Positions 22,792 through 34,900 of a stretch of 64,000 nt of DNA are shown in pieces. The notes under the pieces are model-generated. The model ran no database searches. It was not told where the DNA came from and worked only from the letters and a program-made list of their open reading frames with translations. Positions within the stretch are counted from its first letter, which is position 1; every line of letters begins with the position of its first letter. The stretch comes from Dendrophyllia cribrosa (lineage: Eukaryota; Cnidaria; Anthozoa; Scleractinia; Dendrophylliidae): positions 9,211,585 through 9,275,584 of the forward strand of contig JAJLRJ010000001.1 in assembly GCA_024195265.1 (NCBI GenBank), in the 5' to 3' direction. The translations under genes and the position numbers were made by a program.

Positions 22792-25700
22792 GTAAATTGA
22801 AACAAAGAATACAAAGGGTTTTTTTTGGGGGGGGTGGGGGGCATCACAAGAGCCAAAGGCGCGAGTTTCTAGGGGGGATTATTGAAATAATATAGAGTCT
22901 CTGAAATAGCATTTCCAGCCTTCTGAGAGTAGTTTCCAGTAAGTTTAAACAGCTTTGAACTGACAAAAAAAATCTTGTGGCCTAAACGCAGGGCATTTGA
23001 GGGGCTGCAGACTTTCTAGGCTTTCACCCAAATTTATAACGAATTGTTGGATTCTCAGCTAGAATATCGTTTTGTAACTGGTTTGTGTTAGTGATGTATT
23101 AGATATGTGTACATAGAAAACTTTTATCGGACCAAGTTATGTTTATAGAAAGCGTTTATAGCTCAATGGTTATATTTTTGTAGTGAAAGACAAGTTTTTG
23201 TATATGCGTGAAGCAATGTTTCTTTCAGTTAAGCTTGCACTTCGATGTGTAGCCTCTTGTTTTTCATGGTCATGGCTAGCGGAATGTTTCGCGGGCGCGC
23301 CTCCTTGACATGTGTGTCGGTGCCTCGCGCAAGGCCAACTCGCGGGCGCGTATGACGTCGCAAAACATGCGCGTATGACGCCACACAACATCCGGGATCT
23401 TAGCAATTTTGAAAGCAAAGCGATGCTTTGTTTTTCGCGCGGCGACACAGCCGTCATCTCGGTAAACACTTTTATAGTTTGGATCTTTCGCTGTGTTTAG
23501 CGGAGAAGTAAAGTCGTTATTTCCCTGCATTTTTTCGCGGTTTGCTACTCAAGACGGGGAAACTTTTTAAGGGATACTCAGAAGCTGCTTTAGTGGAAAA
23601 AGAAGAGCTTTCAGGGATAAAATCTTGCTTCGAGGAACTTCATACGTTTTTATCAATGCAGGAGCAATGCGGGGAGATGTTTGTTTTTATTACGGATTTC
23701 ACAACCAAAGCAGCGGAGATTTAAAGAATTTCCAAGCAGTAGAGGGACTTAAAGGTAAAACAGATTACATTTTTCGATGGGAATTTCTGTTGATATAAGC
23801 TTAATATTATATCAATCTGTGTTCCCGTTAGTTTTGGAGAATTGTTTATAAAACGTGCTTAAATTCGAAGACAGCTCGAATTATAAGTAAATAAGTAACT
23901 ATATTTAGAGAGGAAAGCCACATCAGCCGCAGCTGGTTTTCATGCAGGTCCTCTATCGAGATCGAATTGGAATTTAGAATGTTGGTTTTTGAGGAGAGGG
24001 GAAAACCGGAGTACCCGGAGAAAAATCTCTCGGAGCAAGGAGACAACCAACAACAAACTCAACCCACATGTCCGAGGATCGAACCCGGGCCACTTTGGTG
24101 GGAGGCGAGTGCTCTCACCACTACACCACCCCTGTTCTCCACTCGATGCGCTATAAATGGTACGCGTTTTGCTTTTAAACATAAACAAAACTCATGGAGA
24201 TTTGAATACAATTCTTCGAAGGAAGATTGTGTTGTCCATTTTTATGTGTTTGTTCATTCATAACATAGGTTGAAAAGCGATTTTATGTAAACAAAACAAG
24301 ACTTGGATTTCATAGTTCTATCTTCACTCGCGTCGCCTTATGCAAATATGTTTGTGTATTAATGTTTTTTCCATTTGATTTCCAAATCAGTTTCTCGGGC
24401 AATTTTTGATACGCAACAGGTGTATTTTATTCGGAAATTAGTCAAACTAGTTATTCTAGACAGAGAAAAAGTTGTTTTGTGAACTTTCGTATGGTCTAAA
24501 TGTACTGTGCAGACGGTCGCGTAAAACTGTTTTTGAGAATAGACCATTTTACAGTTGTCTTCTTAGTGTCCTGGCCTTTGAGTGGAAGTGAGGCTGCAGT
24601 TGACCTTGTTATGATACAGACCTTGGAGCTTTTCAGATGTAAATTTAGCTAGTTAGCATGAGAAAAGCATTATTAACATATGAAAGGCAGAAAGGTTTGT
24701 ATCAAAGCAAGGTCACCTCCAGCCTCGCTTTCACTCAAAGGCAAGGTCACCAAGCACACAACTGTAAAATGAACTATTGCTAAAATTGAAAAATAGCCCG
24801 GTCGTCAATCTTAATTCTTGTGCTTCCGACCTTTCACCTTAGTTAAGCTAAGCTTATCATCGGCTTTCTGTTCAGAGAGCGACGCTGTTAGGCTCAGCCT
24901 ATCTATTTATATTAGATAGTTCACTGACTGGAGATAAAAATTTGGAACAACAACAACTAAATTACATTAAATCAGGATTCCTTACTATTGTATATACACA
25001 TTGCGCTCCTATACTTGTATTGCGCATGAGCAAAGGGCATGTGCTCGACGCCATCATGGAAGTAAATGTACTTGTTGTGTTCCACGAAACACTCTGCCTT
25101 GTTGTTTGAAGTTACAATATTTTGGCGACGAGGATGGCAGAAATCACATCCATACCACCCTTTGATCCCTTCGAACAGGCTGGTAGCGTCGGTCCGCGAT
25201 GGTCCAGGTGGAAAACCAGACTACAATATTACATCGATGCATGAGGAATTGGGACGTTCCAAAAATTTTCCGCACCCCCCGGTGGAAGGGCAGATTCCGA
25301 CAGGTCTCGGAATCAGTAAAAACTGATTCCGACAGGCCCAAAAATCAATTTTAAGGATTCCGATAGGGCTGAATTTTAAAATTCACATATTTTTCAGGGC
25401 AATTCCGACAGAGTTACATATGATTGAAATCGAAATTCGGCTATTATTAAATTATTTCTTCTATATAAAGTACATGGAAATTACTGTTTTCCAGAAGTTA
25501 AACAACAAATAGTAAATGCAGATTCCGACAGGGGTAAAATTCTTATTTTCGCAAATCCGATGGGCCCGCTTACGAAAAAATACGATTCCGCACCCCCCAT
25601 TCACGAGGAAAAATCAAGATTCCGACAGGGTCCAAACTGACCATACCAAATATACCCTCCGTAGGGGGGGTGCGAATAAAAAATGGAACGTCCCATTACG

Positions 25701-28700
25701 GTCGACAATCGGAAACGAGCTTTGCTACTTCACCTCGCCGGGCCAGCCGTCCAGGACATCTTTGCTACGCTCTCGGACACTGGCACTACGTACACGGAAG
25801 CTATCACTTCGCTGGAGACGTATTTCTCCCCTCAAAAGAATTTACAGTTCGAACGACATTCGTTCCGTCAGGCACATCAAGCGCCAAATGAACCGATCGA
25901 CCAGTACGTCACTCGTCTGCGCCGTCTTGGGGAAAATTGTGAATTCGACAAATATTGTCTCGATGAAGCCATCAAGGATCAGTTAATTGAACATTGTTCG
26001 TCCGCCATACTCCGTAGACGCCTGTTGCGTGAAAAATCGTCAGTAACACTCAGCTCTTTATTGGACATTGCCCGTTCAATGGAATCGGCCAATTTTCAAG
26101 CGACAAACATTGAAAACACCTCGTCCCAGGACCATTCCGAACACGCTCACCAGCTTACAACACCGACAGATCTAGAAGAAGACGAGCGAGCGAATTTTAT
26201 CTCTGCCAGGCGACGACAATGCACACATTGTGGAAACCAGGCGGACCACAAGCCAAGAACCCCCAGGTGCCCTGCCTTTCGTAAGACCTGTTCTCAATGT
26301 GGAATTCAACACCATTTTGGCCGTGTTTGTATGAAGAGAACCCCAACACTGGGCCGTCCACAGTTGCAGCAGGCTGAGAACCCGAAGGTCCAGTACGCAT
26401 GTCATTCTCCTGTTGATGAAAATTGTGATGCATTTCAACTCAACCCTAGACAAGCAAAGGCAGACATCACAGTTGACATTGAAGGTACCCCTGTCCAAGT
26501 CTGTATTGATTCAGGTGCAACAGCGAACACTATTGACTATGCAACTTATGAAACACTAAACGCTGCTAAAACGTTGCCTTTAAATCCGACAGATGTGAAA
26601 CTTCGCCCATATGGAGAAGACAACCCTGCACCAATTCCCCTCGCTGGATCGTTCTTCGGATTAATCACCACTCCTTCAGGGCAGATGGATCTAACAAGAT
26701 TCCTTGTGTTAAAGGCTCAAAATGCTGGTTGCCTCCTCAGCCGTGAAACCTCCACCCGTCTGGGAATGTTGCATGTTGCGACCTCCATTACTACAGAACA
26801 TTCTCCCGCTCACGGGGAATACCATTACCTCCTTGAGAAGTTCCCAGCAGTGTTTAGTGGTGAGATCGGGAAACTGAAGGACTACCAACTTGAGCTTAGC
26901 ATTGACCCAACTGTACAGCCCATGGCACAAAATTCACGTCCTACGCCCATACACTACCGTGCCAAGGTGGAAGCTAAGCTGAAACAACTCGAAGACCAGG
27001 ACATAATCGAGCCTGTCACTGGCCCCACACCCTGGGTATCACCAGTCGTCATTGTCGACAAGCCTAATGGAGATATAAGACTGTGTGTAAATATGTGCAA
27101 GCCTAACGAAGCTCTTCTTCGTACACACCACCCATATCCAACTTCAGAAGAAATTCTCCAAGACCTGAACGGGTCCAAGTTCTTTTCTAAGATTGATCTC
27201 AAGGAATGTTATCATCAAATTGAACTTGCTGAACCTTCTCGCCACCTGACAACATTCAAAACTCACGTTGGTCTCCGGCGATACAAGCGCCTGCTGTATG
27301 GAGCATCTGTGGGATCCGAGATATGTCAGCATGTCATTGGCCAAGTCTTAGAGGGATGTCCAAACGTCAGGAACATTGCCGATGACATCCTTGTCCATGG
27401 CACCACTAAAGAAGAACACGACAAATCCCTAGAGAAAACGTTGCTTCGTCTCCAAGAAAAAAATCTCACGGTCAACCCAGCGAAGTGTTTGTTCGGTGTC
27501 ACAGAACTGGCCTATTTTGGATTCCACATCTCAGCACTAGGAGTGTCCCCAGATAAGGATCGTGTCCAGGCAATCAAACAAATGCAGCCACCTACCACAG
27601 CCACCGAAGCAAGAAGCTTTCTAGGATTAGTCAACGCAGTGGCCCGTTTTGTCCCAAACTTAGCTGCTATGACAGAGCCTATACGACGACTTACACACAA
27701 GAACTCTCCATGGTCATGGGGCCTTGTGCAATCTGACGCCTTTGACAAGCTGTGTAACCTTATCTTGAGTGACACTGTTCTAGCTCATTTTGACCCCTCC
27801 CTACCCACTCAAGTACGCCATGATGCTTGCAAGATTGGAATTAGTGGTGCCTTAACTCAGAAACATCCTGATGGATCTATAAGGCCTGTCTCATATGCAA
27901 GCCGTAGTCTCTCACCAGTGGAGCAGCGTTACAACCAAACAGAAAGAGAAGCCTTATCTGGAGTGTGGGCATGTGAAAGATTTCATTTTTACATTCATGG
28001 CAGTCAATTCGACTTGGTTGGTGATCACAAACCCTTGGAAGTTCTCCTCAATGGTCGTGGTAACCCATCACCAAGAATTGAACGTTGGCGATTGCGACTA
28101 CAACATTACAACCCCCGAATCGTTTACCAACCTGGAATCGAAAATGCTGTTGACATCCTTTCACGCAAACCGGTGCAGACCGACACACCCAGAGATCCAG
28201 TAGAAGACTACATAAACGCTCTTATTGTGGATTCTCTTCCCTCTGCAATCACCCTCCAAGAACTGCTCCTTGCATCAGAATCTGATCCCACACTAAAAAT
28301 CGTCAAAGAGTGTCTTGACACTGACAACTGGAAAACTGCACCAAAGCCCTTTCAAGCTCTAAAAGAGGAACTTTGCCAGAAACGAGGCCTTGTTCTGCGA
28401 AACAATCGAATTGTAATTCCTGATGTACTGAGGCCTCGCATCCTTCAGCTAGCACACGAGGGGCACCAAGGCATCACCAAAGTTAAACAGCATCTCCGGC
28501 AAAGAGTTTGGTGGCCTGGCATGGACATGCAAGCTGAGAGATATGTGCGTGAATGCTTTGGTTGCCAAATCGTGGGCCCAAAGCCTCCCCCAGAGCCCCT
28601 CAGAATGACAGATCCGCCAAGACAAGTTTGGCACACAATTCATGTTGACTACTGCGGCCCATTCCCAACAGGCGAGTACCTCTTTGTTGCTGTTGATGAG

Positions 28701-31700
28701 ACCTCAAAGTATCCTGAGGTCCACGTCACACACTCAAGTTCAGCAGCTACAGCCATTAACCACCTCAATCAAATGTTTGCAACGCATGGGATCCCTGAGG
28801 TTATCACGTCCGACAACGTCCCATTCGGATCTGGCGAGTTTACTGCATGGTGCAAACAAATGGGCATCAAGCATCGCAGAATCACCCCCCTTTGGCCAGC
28901 TGCCAATGCTCAAGTGGAGCGGTTTAATGAAACCCTGGAAAAAACCATCCGAATTTCAAATGTAGAGGGGAAGAACTGGCGTTCTGAACTGTTTGTTTTT
29001 CTAATGAACTACCGAAATACCCCACATTCATCCACTGGGGTGTCACCCGCATCTTTGATGATAAATCGTCACATCAGAACCAAGATCCCATACCTGGATC
29101 TGTCTCGACCTTCAAAGGTCCTTCAATCTGCATGTTCCAACGACAATCTGCGCAAGTCGAAGGCAAAGGAGTACATGGACAAACGACACAAGGCGACTCC
29201 TTCCGATATCCGTCAAGGGGATCAAGTGTTGTTACTTCAAAAGCGCGCCAACAAGTTAACCACAAGATATGACCCAAGGCCTTTTACGGTCATCAGGAAG
29301 AAGGGAGTCAGCATCGAACTTGCCAGAGGAGAGGCACGATTGTTCAGAAATTTATCCATGGTCAAGAAAGTAGTCGCTTCAACAAGGAACATTGAACAAT
29401 CTGGAAGCCCTGTTCAAGAAGGGGGAATCCCCAGATATCTGAACATTACAGCACCGAACACTGGACATACTGGGAGGCCTTCTCGAGAACGGCACATCCC
29501 CAGTTATTTGAACGATTATATTTTATGCTAGGACGTTTTAGACTCTCGTGCTTAGGCATACTCCAACTGTCAAGCATAGTTTAGTCATTGTTGTTGTTCT
29601 ATCACTTGTCACCCGTTTACACCTTCTTAGGAAAAGGGGGATATTGTATATACACATTGCGCTCCTATACTTGTATTGCGCATGAGCAAAGGGCATGTGC
29701 TCGACGCCATCATGGAAGTAAATGTACTTGTTGTGTTCCACGAAACACTCTGCCTTGTTGTTTGAAGTTACAATACTTACAATACACTTTCACACAGTAC
29801 CGTGAACGTCCTCAAATCATTCATGCTCAAATAATTTCATGAAATGAAATGAAAGAAGCTGGAAATATCCCGCGAAAATGAACAAGAACTACTTAAACAA
29901 GATCTAGTAAAAGGCAAAACCATGGATCAGATATGTTACTTAAATTCATTCATTGAACAGGTTTGTACAAATTATGTAACTTGTCCGTCTTGTATGATGG
30001 ATAAATAAACCTAATATACGTAGACCCCACGGACACTAACAGTTCTTTGCCCAACTGGATGTTTGAGTTGACTTGGACAGAAAAGACAACTTTCAAAATT
30101 ATTGGGGCGGGCGGGCGGGGGGGGGGGGGGGGGGGGGGGGGGGGAGGTGGAGCTGAGATGTAACAAAACAATTGTTTTCACGGTCATGTGGGTTTTACCA
30201 TACTGCTTTCCATCAACTCCATCTCCAGTGTTCGCTTTGTCTTTGAGCGTGGTTTGTCAATTCACAATATTTTGTTTTTTCTCATCACTGTAAAAGGACT
30301 GTTCAAGTGGGTGTATACTTAAGAGCGGCAAGGTCACTTGCATTTTGACCGTTTGTGCCACAACCATGCAACAATACATTTACTTATTTACAAAATAACT
30401 CTAAAACACCAATTCAAAGAGAAAGTAATCAACCAATGGTTCTTGAAAGGGGAAAAGATCATGGTCTGTTGGAGCCCATTTTGGAAACGAATCGGTGAGA
30501 ACTTAAAAAAGGTCAGGCTAACTTTATTCAAGTTGCAGTTAATTCAGACCCAGTTTGACTAAAGACACTTAACTACAGTTTTCAGGGTACACTTGGATGG
30601 TAATTTGCCTCAAAACTAGACCATAGAGCGGTTTTCAATAGAGTGTCGTAAAACCAAAACCGAGGTAAGACAAAGTAAGTCAGACGCAGACAATCCAATG
30701 AACCAATCGGAGCTTGAAGCAAATACATGTACCCAGCGCCAAGCGCGGGAAAACGCGGGCGAGCAAGTCATGATTGGTTTTGGTTTCACTTCTGATTGGT
30801 CGAGAAATGGCACGAGATTTTTTTAGCCAATCACACATGTAGCAATGCAAAACCAATAGCAATCGCGTAGTTACTTCCGACACTCAAATGAACACCTCTC
30901 TATTTTCAGGTAATTTATTTTACCGCGAGGCATGCACAAATGATACTTTCTGTATATGTTTAAGCAGTATGTTTTGTTATTTTCGTTGCAAAACTCAGAT
31001 GATCCTCAAGTTGTGTCATTCCTTTAGAATTTAAGAACTTATGCCAATGTTGTGTTTTATCTAATTTAGGGAAGTAGAAGTTGAAGCCCAGGCGGGAAAT
31101 TATCTGAATGTAAAGATCAAGATAAATGAAGATCTGGGTCACCTGGAGCTGGGAAGAATAGACCAAGAGTACATTCGTGACCCAGAATTGCGTGATATAT
31201 TGGCCAAGACGAAACTGAACAGCGATAAAACGAAAGCTTTTGAAGGTTGCAAACTGCGTTTAATAACCTCAGTAATTTACAGTGAGCGATTTGCACTCAA
31301 AGGCCACAGAGAATTGCAGGTATTTTATGAATAAATCAACTAAACTGCAAATACCGTGAACGATCTATCTTCATTTGATCGATCCAGTACTTAACCAATG
31401 TTACGCAATAGACCGTTCACGGTATTTGCAGTTTCGTATTTATTTTCTGAATTCCGTTAATCCTCTTAATAGAGGGGCGGGGGGGGGGGGGGCTTATTAT
31501 AATTTAGCGAAACACGATGTCATCCATGCTTCCTGCTCATGGATTACATGTAACGTCCAAATACCATACTTTGATTGATCAATGAAGTGTAAAACATTCA
31601 TGTTTTCGTAATTACTATTGATTATTTTTTAGTACAAGTACCGGTAATATTTCCCCCATATCTCGCGAGTACTGTAAGTGAATTAATTCGTGCCCGGATT

Positions 31701-31911
31701 GGTACGGTACTGAAAAATGTACCGTTCATACAGGACTCTGTCGTTTATTTAGTTGACGTGTGTGCTTAGTTCGTTATTTAACGTACTACATTTATTTTGC
31801 ATTGTTTTCCTTACTAATATGTCTTGTCAGTAACTGTGCTCACACTGTGGGTGGCTCCTCCTAAAATGTTCTACAATTGGTATAGGATTTAATGGAGCCG
31901 AAGCCAATTGT

Positions 31912-31953
<42 letters not shown>

Positions 31954-34900
31954 TAAAATTTAGATATGTTTAGTAGCCACATTTATTTGAGGTCTGTCCC
32001 CTTTGAATTTCCGGTTTTGGTTGGAAAGGAAAAGGGAGGGGAAGGCCTATAAAGAAAGGGGGCGGGGAGGGGGGTGGGGGCTTAAAAGAGGAGTTACGGT
32101 ACGAGTACACACCGGTTCCACGAGTGGGTTTTAAATAAATGCACCTTGCATTGTGCCGGAGTATTTGTGGGGAAAATACCTTGTTCACTTAACGTGCAAT
32201 TTTTTTCCAGCCTGTGTAACTTGCAACACAAGTTGCAAGACAAGTTGCGGATGAAATTGCGCGTGTAACACTCCCTTTAAATTCGCAACTTGTCTCCCAA
32301 CGAAAACTTGTGTTGCGAGTTGCAGAAAAAGTTAAATAATCTTCTACTTCCTCCCACCTCGCACCGGCTTCAATCTCTCCCAAGTTGTCCTTTCAGTTTG
32401 TCTTTTCTTCCCCATTTCAATTTCTTCCTCGAGCTCCTGTTTTCATTTGAACAACATTAAATTAAGCGCTATCGCTTTCCTTGGAAAAGGTGTTGCGATC
32501 GTCTGACAGCCGCGAGCAACTTGTCTCGCAATGCTCTTGTCAGCGTTGTGTTGCAAGTTGTAGGGAAAAAAGTTGCCTCGGGTAACAGCGGTCTTATTCT
32601 CTTTCATTTTTAAGTTGGAGGTGGATGCAGGAGCTCAAATTCCGAACAATGTCCTCGCTCAGTTGAAGGGACACTTAAAAAAGAGGATCATCCCTCCAAA
32701 GATGGCGACAAGAAACACACGCGGGCCATTTCTGTTCAAGTGTTGCCGAGTGGTTTACAACATAGAGACCAATCAATTGGAACTTGCCGAAGGGGAGTTT
32801 GTCGGTGCGCACGTGGAAACCAATAGAGGCAGCCAAACTGAAGAAGAGGAGAAGAAGGAAGAATATAAGAATACTGCAGTAGATTTAGAGGAGGATGAAC
32901 AGAGTGATTTGGCAGGTACAATATATTCAGTGAATAATCATTAACAAAATCCTTTGTGTTATCCACTGGATAGTGATTTATCCGGTGGATAGCGCTATCC
33001 ACTGGATAAATCACTATCCGCCAATCCGGCAGTGAATCACACAAAGGATTTTGGTAATACTTATCCACTGGATAGTGATTTATCCGGTGGATAGCGCTAT
33101 CTCCCTTTTGAACAACCAGGGCCTAAAGTCTATATTATGACGTCGCATGCGCATGAAAGACTTCTGGTAGTCGTAGTAGACCCGCAAGAACTGTCCCGAG
33201 CGAGTAGTAATAATTGCGGGAAACCGCCTCGGCAAACTGATGAACACAATAAACAAAAAAGTTGCTCACGGAAGACGCCCCGTTAATTATGTGAGCAAAA
33301 TCTAAACTTTTTTATCGCGAGCAACTCATGAGATAGTTGTCGTCTCAGAATCACAATTCTTTTACAAGGGAAACAGCAGAACAACAACGTGATCTGGCAC
33401 GTGACTTTTATTTAATTCGCTTACTTTCGCGTAATATGCAGAGGTTTCCTTTCAGAAAACCAATTCAAGTTCATATGTGGCCTTCAATTGGCTTCCTGGA
33501 AGCTTTCCTCTAATTCTGATTGGATAGTTTATCTCCACGAATACTTACAATTATTTAATCTTACATTATTTCAAACATGTTTTCAAAGGAAGAGTGTTTC
33601 ATGAGGATTTCAAAAATCGGAGAAGTGGGTTGAAAAACGAGGCGCGGCCAAACATTTTTTGTGGTCGATATTTCCATGTTCAACTGTATCGACCATGAGT
33701 TTATGAAGCTATTTTCCAACTCCCCCTGTTAGGTTTTCTGTTTTCTAAGTTCTACAGCAACTCAGTGGCTATGGCTCTCAAACAAACTTCTTTCCAGTCG
33801 ATGGAGTTTTGCTGCCTGTTGGTCAATATCAAAAGTTTAAAAAGCCGTAAAAAGTTTTATATTTACCGAACAATCGCAACAATTTTGTAAGTGGTTGTAT
33901 ATTCGATGTTATTTCAAAAATAGTATGCTATAGACTGTTTGATGAAAATTCCGTGGTTTTGTTAACAGCAATTTAATGTTTACATTTTCTTTACGTTAAA
34001 TTCCATTACAGACGAGTACGAAGATGGCAAGAAGTGGGACAAAATTATCAATTTTGTTTTGAAATCTACCAAGAACAGAGAAAAACGTAAAGCGCGAGTC
34101 AACAAGTATCTACAGTGGGTAAGAGTTCACGGCAAACAATGATGCAACAGATGTTTTCTCATACACGAGACAAATTTTAACACAGTGATATTCTTGTGGG
34201 TTACCCATTAACACTCAATAGAAGTTAAAATTAAATTCAAGAAAAATCCCAAATTTGAGTTTGAGAAATTCTTCTGTACTGACAAAACTAACCGCACTAT
34301 ACTACTGACAGGAATGTGCTAAAGAGCTTCTATAAGTATGGTAACACGGTTGGATTTTATCCACTAACCTGACGTTAGAACTACATTACACAACAAGAGA
34401 TGATGATGGCTTTTGGTGACAACTTCGTTCCCAGGTTCCTCCTCTTCCCGCCCCCCCCCCCCCCCCCGCTTGGGCGGGGAGATGAGAGCCCCTGGGAACG
34501 AGGTTGGGATCCAGACTGCATCGACGCCGATGCCCGCAGCGACACCAAAACTGCGGACGGCAACTTTCATTGAAAACGACAACAACACCAACAAAATCAA
34601 CGACAGAAAACAACAACAGAAAATGCATCAACAGAGTTTGGAAAATGTGACTGCAAGTCATGCAAATCGGTGGACTCAATTTTAGCATTTTTTTCGGTTT
34701 TTGGCGTCAGTATGTTCTCATTTGAATCCGCTAGCTCTTGTTCTCTCTACCAAAAATCCCGCTAGAAAATTTTAATGATTTCTCGTATCGAATGGAATTG
34801 AGAAGTAAATGTTTCAATTAAAAAGCCGTCGTAAGAGAAATACGCGTTCCGTTTACACAAACCAACGGAACCATCGTTGTGGATTCTTCGAAACTTTACC

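Larger units (their letters stand above)
24986..29775 (+). mobile_element. Ty3/Gypsy LTR retrotransposon
   Basis: Two 134-bp LTRs (24986–25119 and 29642–29775) appear identical, start TATTGTA and end TACAATA, and are flanked by the 5-bp duplication CTTAC (24981–24985, 29776–29780). A TGG-starting primer binding site lies just inside the 5' LTR and a polypurine tract (AGGAAAAGGGGGA) lies before the 3' LTR. The matching place in copy B (about 48485–48530) has no element. Identical LTRs point to a recent insertion after the gene duplication. Confidence 0.95.

Noticed and set aside
24076..24128. A tRNA gene
   Set aside because: Box A and box B are present, but no cloverleaf with proper acceptor stem follows, and a SINE body and tail do.
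25683..25694. Met at 25683 as the true start of the Gypsy polyprotein
   Set aside because: It lies inside the terminal repeat of the inserted foldback element. The native gag start is at 25134.
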